A DNA stretch of 64,000 bases from Strongylocentrotus droebachiensis (taxonomy: Eukaryota > Echinodermata > Echinoidea > Camarodonta > Strongylocentrotidae). The stretch's first letter is position 1, and every line of letters starts with the position of its first letter. Positions 56,626 to 64,000 of the stretch are shown piece after piece. The notes below the pieces were generated by a model that worked only from the letters and a program-made list of their open reading frames with translations, was not told the origin of the DNA and ran no database searches. Made by a program: the position numbers and the translations under genes. The stretch covers positions 375,001 to 439,000 of the forward strand of contig JAVYIG010000411.1 in NCBI GenBank assembly GCA_035222895.1, read 5' to 3'.

Positions 56626-56875
56626 TAAGGCCTAAAAAAAAAAATGTTGTATTGCCCTTTGCGACCGACCCAAAAATCTTGAAATACACGGTCGGCTTTT
56701 TAAAAAAGTTTTATTTTTTTACCGATTTTTAGAAAAAAAATGTATTAAAGCATTCAAAACTGAGAAATATCAGCCCAAAGAGAGAGTAAAAAAAAAAAAA
56801 AAAAAAAAAATCTGACCGACCGACCCATGTTTTGGCGCCTAAAGGGCAATACAACATTTTTTTTTTTAGGCCTTA
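56626..56875. mobile_element. 250-bp inverted-repeat MITE just past the SPRY-TIR gene stop
   Basis: TAAGGCCTAAAAAAAAAAAT, then GTTGTATTGCCCTT at the left is mirrored at the right by AAGGGCAATACAACA, then a T run and AGGCCTTA. It lies 50 bp downstream of the minus-strand stop, so it is probably in the 3' UTR. On the minus strand it carries an AATAAA (plus 56710-56715) that could serve as a poly(A) signal. Confidence 0.65.
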
Positions 56876-56924
56876 GAGAAAATGGATAGCATTTCAGAAG
56901 AGCACTAAAACTGTTTTGAATCTT

Positions 56925-57200
56925 TTAGAGTATAATACAAGTCTTAGACTGATTGACACGCCCACCATGACTGGAATGTGGTCTCCTCGGCCCATCATCA
57001 AAGTTCTTCTTTGGTTCCTTGAGAGAGGTAAAAGAGAATGACCTTCCCCCTCCTCCGGTAGCCCCCCCACGGTCACCCGCGCCAATGGTCTCTGGGAAGT
57101 CATCGCTACCTATTGACTGCAGCTTGTGACGATCAGCATCAGCTATGGCTTTCTTGAGGGCATTGGGATCACTGCTCTCGTTGATCGTCTTGTTTCCTTT
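56925..57200 (-). CDS. SPRY-TIR-like gene, last exon with CaaX end
   Basis: 276 nt including TAA at 56925-56927, acceptor CCATCAG|AAA, phase 0 in. It starts KGNKTINESSDPNALKKAIA, passes through a Gly-rich stretch (GAGDRGGATGGGGRSFSF), and ends NQSKTCIIL. The final C-I-I-L fits CaaX with Leu last, the kind used by geranylgeranyltransferase I. Confidence 0.87.
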   Translation of the reverse strand, partial: KGNKTINESSDPNALKKAIADADRHKLQSIGSDDFPETIGAGDRGGATGGGGRSFSFTSLKEPKKNFDDGPRRPHSSHGGRVNQSKTCIIL

Positions 57201-60200
57201 CTGATGGGTCACAAAAGTGAGAGAGAGAGAAATCATGAAATATCATTTCTGCCAATTATAGTAAGATAATATTTTGTTTACTTTTATCAGTAGCTTTATG
57301 AACTAATACCATGATGCTCATTTTTGTAGGGTTTTATGCATCCTCAACCATACAAAATATGCTTTTATAAACTAATGTTAACCAAGAGAACATAGAAAAC
57401 GGGTAAATTTTGTATCCATGCACCAACTGATTGATGATCACTATGCTTGAAACTATTGAATGTGCCCCCTCCAAGTCTTTACATCTTTATGCAAAATTCA
57501 GCAACAATAATAATATTTGTTAATATGTCAGAGAAAGGTCATGTCAGAGTTTCTCACCTGAGCATCTGAATAGAGCATCTTAGCTCCCTTTCCTTCAACG
57601 ACCCGGATCTCTTTACCATTGTAACCTTTGTCCTTGAGATTCAATGTCTTCTCTTCAATCTGTTCTATGGCCCAGTCAAAGTCTCCACTTGTCTCTGTCA
57701 AAATAAACACATGAAATTGTTTTTGAATTGCATGTAGGCTTAAGGTAAAGTTTAGTGCATGAAACAAAAAGGACAATTTGAATGAAGCTAGTTGAAAATA
57801 ACTAAACAGATTGGTACTATAAAATCAAAGAATAGCAGCGAATAAATAGAAAGACAAAAATATTCTTATATTATTTAGAGGGAAAAATGTGCCTGATATT
57901 TTGACCATGATATCTGATGAATGTTTCAAAATCTCTGAAAATTTGGCCAAATTGAGGCCATCGCTTAATACTGTCTATGCTCGAAATTGAGCCACAATGT
58001 CCAATCTTCAAATGACTCACCAATCTTATGCATGACCAGTTTCTGCCACTCCTTCTGAAGACTGCCATCTGGAGGCCATTTGACAGATTCCAGGATGAAG
58101 GGTAAGACTGGTTTGGATCTCTTCTGGGCCAGGTCCAGGACTTTGCCCATGTGTTTGGTCTGACTTATCTCTGGACCCATACAGCAGACCACAGACGTGC
58201 AGGAGGAGACGTGATCGTCGATCAGGCTGGTGATATCAGAGCTGTTGAGCTTGTCTTCAGGAAGGAGTCTTGTTACTAACCCCTTTGTGTCTAGTCTGTA
58301 CAAGACAAATAACAAGAAATCAAACGGTGATGCATTAATTACTATTGCATCAAATTAACAGTGAAAACATCCTTTTTTCAACACCATGAAGCATAATAGT
58401 TGGTCAATTTATGATTTAATAAAGGGGAATTAGAATTAAACAAGCACCTTTGTGTGAAATAATGCACTATGTTAAAAAACAAATTCATGTAAATCTTTGA
58501 AGTCACAAGTACACTTTCAAATCGTGTCAAGGCTATGGAATGCCATGGCCAATCACAAATTGGAACCCTCTTCAAGCATCGAGTATACTGAAAGGAAGAA
58601 ACATGTTTGATCTGTTCCGTCAAAAAAGCTGACTGATAAACAAGAACACAATTTACTAGCTATGAAAATCATTGATAATTCATAACCAATCTGAACCGAT
58701 CTAAGTGAAACACTATCATGGATGGCTGGATTGTTTGGATGAGTGATGAGAGGATACTACATACCTGGCTTGTATATGAGTAGCTTCATTGTATCTCTCT
58801 GAATCACAGTGAATATAGACAGTGTTTCTCTTCAGATGGTTGTCAGGTCGCTTACATGGAGTTGCAGGTCTAGCTCGTCTATCAGCCGATGTCTGCTTAT
58901 ACTGACCTGTAAACAAATATATATTAACAAAATACATGTACATTCGATGTATCCTAGAGCATTAAGTTCTTTGAAATTATTTGAAAAAGAAAAATTCTTA
59001 AAGGCCTTGGAGAAGCTTTTTTCCTTATTCTCAAAATAATCATGTCCTGCATAACTGAAGACATTGAATTTGCCACTTTTCAAAATTTGTCCAAAGCACC
59101 TTTAAGATAGATAGATAGATAGATAATTTTATTGATCCATATTCAAAACATAGAAAGTTGGCCTCCACTGGCAGCACATAAACAAAATACAAAGTAGTTA
59201 CAAAATAATTGATAAACACTAACATAAATAATAATAATTTCAAAAATGTGCAAGTACTTTTGGTGTACACATACATCACTGGAATAATGTTCAAACTTAC
59301 TGAAAAATAAGTTTCATTTAATATGTCCTTAGGATGCATCTACATGTATACTGTAGCAGTCTAGGCATTTATTTATAAAATAAATTAGTGTGGGAAAAGA
59401 TTGGTGTTCTATTGAGAGGAATTCTACAGCACACAAATTTAATTGAGTATAATTTATAAATGAAAATTAAGTAGAGCAGACGGATTGACTTTAAAAAGAA
59501 CAAAATCTCATTGAATATTAAACTTTTTTTCCTTCATATCTAAGATCAAATCTTACTTGGTGAAACTGAATATAATAATATATCTAACATTAGTAAATTA
59601 GTGAATTGTTTAGAAAGTCAAATGAAAGGACTGGCTTCTACTATCTATATGCCTATGTACTTTTTGATCATCTGTGATAATTTTATACTGTTTAAACTTA
59701 TCCTCATGTGCAAAGGCCCTTTAAAAACGAAAATAAACATAACCTTACAGACATAATTCATCTGTTGAAAAAAAAAAATTGTTTCCAAATCCAAACTCTT
59801 CATTTATCAACCATAAATAAATTTCCAGAAACCATCTACAAAATCATCAATTTTTCCTCCTTTTTTCCACGAAAGAACATGCAGTTAATGAGAGCTTGAT
59901 TAGAGTAATGGAGAAGAGAGGTTAATCCTCTTTGAAAGATTTATATTGCAACTTTTTACAACTTTCAGTTTAGACTTCAATAAAGCTTCTTGCAGAACCC
60001 AATCCTAGCATTTGGCCTTCCATCTATTTTTTTTAACGTACCTCGGCGAAACTTTCGTTTAGAGGGCAAGATAGTGCGCATGAGGTATGGAAGATATAGC
60101 ACAAATTCTGTGAATGTAAAACACAAAATAACACACCCTGTGTCACAGACTACTTTTGATGTTTTATAATCTTAATTTTTACTTAAAATACTATCAACGT

Positions 60201-63200
60201 GCCTAATATGTTATTGATTGTAGTCATCACAATATATCAAAATGTTTCTCTAAAAAAATGAACCATATCCTTAACCATGAACCTAAAACTATACCGAAGC
60301 CTTATGACCATAACCCTAGCCCTAAACCAAACTGCAACCAGAACCCATACATTTTATAACATTTGGCATACATGTCAGGAAACCTACACATACAGGTTTT
60401 TAATAAAAAAATTGTTCAGAAACATTACATCACATACACCATTAAATATGGACCCTAAATATGTGATGACTTGATAAGGCAGGCATTTTGGAACAAACTG
60501 TATGATGTAATTTTCTAAACTAATTCAAAGAGGACAAATCTGTGCATTCATGAGAGGAAGTAAAGTATAAGGCAGGGGATAGAACTTGCTGAGAATGGTT
60601 TTAGTTAGTGAAAATAGAAAGATTTCATTTGATAACATAATAATTATAATAATTCCGCTTTTATATAGCGCTTAATTCAGCTATGATTTCTCAAGCACTT
60701 TACAGATATATTATTACCCTGGTTATTGGATGCAATACTTGCCCGCACACAATGTGTGCACAATCTCCACTCCCTGGGGAGCATTCCAGCCAGGCAATAC
60801 TTGACGCTCAAAACTGTTTGACCAACAATGATGGTCGCATCCTACTGGGTACCCATTTAATACCATAGTCGTTGAATGGCGAATAAATGACATTGCATGA
60901 AAGTTTAACTGACATCTTTGATGACATCATAGATGAAAGAAATATAATCCAGTTGAAAGGACACACAAGACACGAGCGGTTAGATGGTAAACTCACCAGC
61001 AGCTTTACGTTGTTTTTCAACCTCCATCTTGAAGGCATCAGCTTCTTCATACCAACTCAAGATGTCAGGAAATCGAGGTGGAGTCTGGTCAATCAGCAAG
61101 GAAGCTTCTTCCCCTACACACACCAAGGAATGAGAAATACACGTTATAAATCTTTTCTCTAGGGGGTTCAACCCAGACGCGTACGCAGCGGGTTTTTTTT
61201 TAAACCCCCCACCAAAAAAAATTTGTTTATGTGTGTGATTATGAATAACCCCCCCCCCCTCAATTAAAAAAAAAGGAAAAAAAAAGAAGGTGCTCCCCCC
61301 CCCCCCCTCTGCTTATTTAGCGGCTGAGTCGTTGCGAAATTTTTGGGACCAAAACAAAAAAAGTTAAATCCCCCCCTTGAAAAAATCCTGCCTACGCCAC
61401 TGGTTTAACCCGACTTGTTTATCTGATGTATGTAATGTAGCATTGATGTAGATGTAGCACAAACCGTTCACTTCCAAGATTTGAGCTCTACATCATATGA
61501 TCTTGTTAAAATACTGTAAGACGAAGCCAGACGGTCATTTATTTCAAACAAATCATAAATCTCTTTCAATGGCACGCCAGTATTCAGTCAGACTCAAGAT
61601 TTCTGACGAGTAAATTCTTGGTTGAGTCTTGATTACTATATAAACAGAAAGGTCTGTCTCATGGACCCAACACATGTCTGCTAGCTAGAGAATGTTCCAT
61701 CAAAGAAACTACTTTGTCTACATCCCTGTAGATGCTACTCACCATATCTGTAGAGGGTTACAACTGGATAGAGACCACCACCGGGTTGCTCCATAGGTTT
61801 GTGATAGACTATCTCTCCATTGATGCAGCAATACACGATAACAATCTGTCTGGTTAGATCACTAGGGATGTTCTTAGAGGATGCTGGGTACATCAAGCCC
61901 CAACCAATCCGGTCACCACTCGCTATGAATCTCTTCACCGGGAGCACTGAATAGAGAAAGAGGAGCAAAAAGATAGAATAATAATAATAATAATATTGGA
62001 TATTTATATAGCGCACATATCCACACTGCAAGGTGCTCAAAGCGCTCCAATATTACACCGGCTCTGCTAGGCTACCGATTTGGGTGCTCACAGCATCACA
62101 GGTACCCATTCAACACCTGGGTGGAGAGTGGCAGATGTAGGTTGATGTCTTGCCAAAGGACATTTATTTTTAGAAGAATATATCCATTCTCAATTTCAAT
62201 ATTTCAACTCTTTAAAAGTCTATCAAAACATGGAAGACTTCTCCCATACATGGCTCCAATTAATGGGGGATTCGCTTGTAAAGAGTCAAAGTCCATGATA
62301 TCATGTCTCATACGTTATGACTACATCAAAGATGTTTGTAACCCTGGTGAGTGTATTAATCTGATAGCCCCATTACTGCTGGGATAACACCACATATCAA
62401 GGAAAGTGGTATTTTCAATTATACTTCAATGATACTTTGGTCGTGTATGGGAATGACCCAAAACCTTGGTCATACCCAATAACATTGGATACACAAGCCT
62501 TTCAACTTACTTTCATGTTTGAGGTAGTCCATGTAGCCAATGGAGTTGGTATGACAATAGTAGCGGGTATCTCTTGCTTCTTTGTTATTGATGATATGCC
62601 TGTACTTGGAGGGTCTCATGCAGTTAGTCAGTCCAATGGTAGGGGCCTTTAATACCTTCTGAGAGTCGGTAGAAAGCTTCTTGCAGTTTATCTGTACTTC
62701 ATAGTAACTCCATGCTGTCAAAAACCAAAAACCCAAACAAAATAATATCTTATGTCTTTTCCACAACATTTTCAGGCATTCAAAAAATCATTAAAGGTGC
62801 TTAAAAAACAAATAGTTCCAACTTCAAACATCACTTTCCACAAGATTTTGGACATGACATATATTTGTTTTTATTGAAAATACTTGATGATTGACATACC
62901 ATGACACAGTGGTTGAGGTGAAACAAGTATTCTGCTTTTAAGCTCCCGAGTTTTCTTCTCACAGCACAGTCTATTTCCATTCATCAAGATGCCAGGACTC
63001 TTCAGCCAGTTCTCAAAGTTGTCCTGCAAAAAATGATTAAAAAGTCATATATGAAAAATTCACATTCAGAACTCTTTCATGTAATTTACAAAAAACTATT
63101 AATACCGTAATTAACGGTGTATAAACCATCCTGGTGTATTAACCGCACCCCTCTTTTTCGCCCCAAAATTATTATTATTATTACCAGTATTTTTTTTTTT

Positions 63201-64000
63201 TGGCCGACTCTGTCGACAGCAAGCCAGGTCCGTGTTAAAAAAAAAACCACGTAGGAAGGCCTTTCATTTAACTGCGAGGTGCAGCTGAATGAGTAAGATC
63301 ATTAATGTTAATTAAAAAACAGTAGAGGACCTAGGATAGAACCTTGTGGTACGCAGTGTGTAGGAATTATTATTATAAACTACATATTGGGATCTATCAA
63401 AAAGATTACTTTCAAACCAAGATGACAGACAAATTTGAGTGTTGTTCTAGTTTCCTAGTGGTGAGTCAACACACCGATTACTGAGCTGGGAGACATTGCC
63501 AGGTATAGTACCAGGTGGACGGGCATTAATTCAAAACTTAAATTTTTTGTTTTTGTTTTTGGGTGTACCGTGTATAAACTGCACCCCCTGACTTTAATTT
63601 TTTTTTCAGCGGCAAAAAGGTGGGGTTTATACACCGTTAATTACGGTATGCTGGTTTTCTGTTATCTTTTTCTTTTCCTAATTGCACACAAACACAGCAG
63701 CAGTGTCGTGTGCAATAAAACTATTGTATTATTGGTGTTGGTCTAATGGTCAAACAGACCTTTTGTCTGTGATACATTATTAGTAATGAATTTGTACATG
63801 TCTCCCAACAATAACAAAATCTGTTCCACAATTAGAACTAAGAAAAGTGATACACGTAATTGATTTGACTACAAAACAGGAAGTAGAGTTCTCCAAAAAT
63901 AACATCACATATCATCACTGTCAACTTTCTTTGAAGGGTCAATTGCCCTTTAAATTTTCCCATATGACCCCAAGAACTGACCTTTGAAAAGGTAGGCGGT
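56925..64000 (-). CDS. SPRY and TIR-like domain protein with C-terminal CaaX box (gene span, 5' end off window)
   Basis: Minus-strand exons in transcript order: 64000-63982 (partial), 63023-62900, 62714-62511, 61946-61743, 61113-60997, 58906-58765, 58295-58021, 57694-57558 and 57200-56925. All phases match, and from 63023 they give 492 aa plus stop. The first part is a SPRY domain (WSYYEVQI, ASGDRIGWGLMYP, then INGEIV and GLYPVVTLYRYGEEASL), close in pattern to SPRYD3. After a charged linker comes a TIR-like fold (NTVYIHCDSERYNEA, DITSLIDDHVSSCTSVVCCM, KPVLPFILESVKWPP). The C-terminus is disordered, Gly-rich, and ends KTCIIL, a CaaX prenylation signal. SPRY domains bind proteins and TIR domains assemble in innate-immune signalling, so a membrane-anchored signalling adaptor is inferred. 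I cannot name an orthologue. Confidence 0.85.
57558..57694 (-). CDS. SPRY-TIR-like gene, penultimate exon
   Basis: 137 nt, acceptor TTGACAG|AGAC, donor CTCAG|GTGAG, phase 1 in and phase 0 out. It encodes TSGDFDWAIEQIEEKTLNLK then DKGYNGKEIRVVEGKGAKML and YSDAQ. No domain recognised. Confidence 0.87.
58021..58295 (-). CDS. SPRY-TIR-like gene, main TIR-like exon
   Basis: 275 nt, acceptor TGTACAG|ACT, donor GATTG|GTGAG, phase 2 in and phase 1 out. It encodes LDTKGLVTRLLPEDKLNSSD, then ITSLIDDHVSSCTSVVCCMG, then KRSKPVLPFILESVKWPPDG. Strand-helix alternation and the S-x-x-V-V-x-C-x-G-P-E-x-S segment fit TIR. The Glu that NADase-type TIR domains need in the helix after this segment is not evident (TKHMGKVLDLA), so enzyme activity is doubtful. 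Confidence 0.85.
58765..58906 (-). CDS. SPRY-TIR-like gene, linker and first TIR-like strand
   Basis: 142 nt, acceptor TTTACAG|GTC, donor GCCAG|GTATG, phase 1 in and phase 2 out. It encodes QYKQTSADRRARPATPCKRP then NTVYIHCDSERYNEATHIQA. VYIHCDSE is the opening strand of the TIR-like domain. Confidence 0.86.
58907..60996 (-). other. Intron of the SPRY-TIR-like gene (2.1 kb)
   Basis: Contains a (GATA)n run at about 59107-59124 and a SINE-like repeat at 60645-60870. No other feature was recognised. Confidence 0.55.
60645..60870. repeat. SINE-like interspersed repeat
   Basis: CGCTTTTATATAGCGCTTAA, then CTCAAGCACTTTACAGATAT and ATTACCCTGGTTATTGGATG, then TACTGGGTACCCATTTAATA. It shares TATATAGCGC and GGTACCCATT with the repeats at 61978-62160 and 44466-44600. 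Confidence 0.6.
60997..61113 (-). CDS. SPRY-TIR-like gene, end of SPRY and helical linker
   Basis: 117 nt, acceptor GTGTAG|GGG, donor GCTG|GTGAG, phase 1 on both sides. It encodes EEASLLIDQTPPRFPDILSW then YEEADAFKMEVEKQRKAA. Confidence 0.88.
61174..61402. mobile_element. hAT-like non-autonomous element, copy B
   Basis: Starts CAGACGCGTACGCAG and ends CTGCCTACGCCACTG. It is flanked by GTTCAACC (61166-61173) and GTTTAACC (61403-61410), an 8-bp duplication with one mismatch. Interior words (AGGTGCTC, C run, TGCTTATTTAGCGGCTG, GTCGTTGCGAAATTTT) match copy A at 10842-11169. Confidence 0.78.
61743..61946 (-). CDS. SPRY-TIR-like gene, SPRY core exon
   Basis: 204 nt, acceptor TATTCAG|TGC, donor ATATG|GTGAG, phase 1 on both sides. 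It encodes LPVKRFIASGDRIGWGLMYP, then IVIVYCCINGEIVYHKP, then GGGLYPVVTLYRYG. The G-D-x-I-G-x-G and G-L-Y-P-V-V segments are SPRY hallmarks, as in SPRYD3 (SGDRIGCGI, GLFPAVGM). Confidence 0.9.
61978..62165. repeat. SINE-like interspersed repeat with (AAT)n start
   Basis: (AAT)n, then TATTTATATAGCGCACATAT, CACTGCAAGGTGCTCAAAGC, then CACCTGGGTGGAGAGTGGCA and TTGATGTCTTGCCAAAGGAC. It shares the CACCTGGGTGGAGAGTGGCA segment with the repeat at 15003-15235. Confidence 0.65.
62511..62714 (-). CDS. SPRY-TIR-like gene, first SPRY strand exon
   Basis: 204 nt, acceptor TTGACAG|CAT, donor GAAA|GTAAG, phase 1 on both sides. It encodes WSYYEVQINCKKLSTDSQKV, then APTIGLTNCMRPSKYRHI, then SIGYMDYLKHE. W-x-Y-Y-E-V is the SPRY entry motif. 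Confidence 0.9.
62900..63023 (-). CDS. SPRY-TIR-like gene, exon before the SPRY core
   Basis: 124 nt, acceptor TTTGCAG|GAC, donor TCATG|GTATG, phase 0 in and phase 1 out. It encodes DNFENWLKSPGILMNGNRLC then REL, then RILVSPQPLCH. Confidence 0.87.
63103..63648. mobile_element. 546-bp inverted-repeat MITE in an intron
   Basis: TACCGTAATTAACGGTGTAT then AAACC at the left is mirrored at the right by GGTTTATACACCGTTAATTA then CGGTA. Weaker subterminal copies (GTGTATTAACCGCACCCC near 63135, GTGTATAAACTGCACCCC near 63570) sit inside. No transposase frame, and no target duplication I could define. Confidence 0.7.
63982..64000 (-). CDS. SPRY-TIR-like gene, partial upstream exon at window edge
   Basis: Nineteen bases end at donor AAAG|GTCAGT on the minus strand. 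In phase 0 they read PPTFSK, joining to DNFENW of the next exon. Support is only the donor and the phase, so this is tentative. Confidence 0.45.

Larger units (their letters stand above)
52075..56924. other. Intergenic region between the two convergent genes
   Basis: The plus-strand gene ends at 52074 and the minus-strand gene ends at 56925, so their 3' ends face each other. Between them are a SINE-like fragment near 52500-52580, the TTAA-flanked element at 53702-54269, tandem ~190-bp repeats at 55370-55920 and an inverted-repeat element at 56626-56875. No gene was recognised. Confidence 0.6.

Noticed and set aside
1-64000. Virus-derived elements, LTR elements or LINE reverse transcriptase
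   Set aside because: No long frame or motif of these kinds was seen on either strand.

Overview
The window looks like a slice of a marine deuterostome genome, most likely an echinoderm and plausibly a sea urchin. The DNA is AT-rich with long introns. It is peppered with GA/CT tracts, poly-G/poly-C runs, small inverted-repeat DNA transposons and short interspersed repeats. The protein-coding exons read as typical animal genes. The species assignment is an inference from texture only.

Three protein-coding genes can be assembled from exons with matching splice phases. (1) Plus strand, 629-39574: a metabotropic GABA-B-like class C receptor of 19 constitutive positions plus one duplicate exon; the model is 3558 nt of CDS, 1185 aa. 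It has a signal peptide, a bilobed Venus-flytrap domain, a seven-helix domain, a short coiled coil and a Cys-rich cytoplasmic tail. Two things set it apart. Exons 9 and 10 encode a complete long-form C-type lectin-like domain inserted into the end of the Venus-flytrap domain. Exons 3a and 3b are a tandem pair of equal length and phase, so they look mutually exclusive. (2) Plus strand, 45556-52074: a five-exon gene of 162 aa resembling the small ubiquitin-like CXorf65/C22orf15 family. (3) Minus strand, 64000-56925 (5' end off the window): a protein with a SPRY domain, a TIR-like domain and a C-terminal CaaX box (C-I-I-L).

The strongest candidate for something undescribed is the GABA-B/C-type-lectin chimera. 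The lectin module is a 402-nt two-exon cassette bounded by phase-1 introns on both sides, the signature of exon shuffling. Skipping it would restore the ordinary GABA-B order in frame. The tandem exon 3 pair swaps the stretch of the ligand pocket that holds the GABA-contacting Gly/Ser residues in mammalian GABA-B1, so alternative splicing could alter ligand choice. Partial decayed copies of exon 13 (with a live-looking acceptor) and of the end of exon 17 lie in neighbouring introns, so this locus has had repeated local duplication.

The rest is introns and intergenic DNA. It holds non-autonomous DNA transposons, several with clear target-site duplications (hAT-like 8 bp, piggyBac-like TTAA, mariner-like TA), microsatellites, a CA-rich minisatellite and short interspersed repeats. 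I saw no tRNA, rRNA or CRISPR array, no long reverse transcriptase or transposase frame, and no recognisable virus-derived element.
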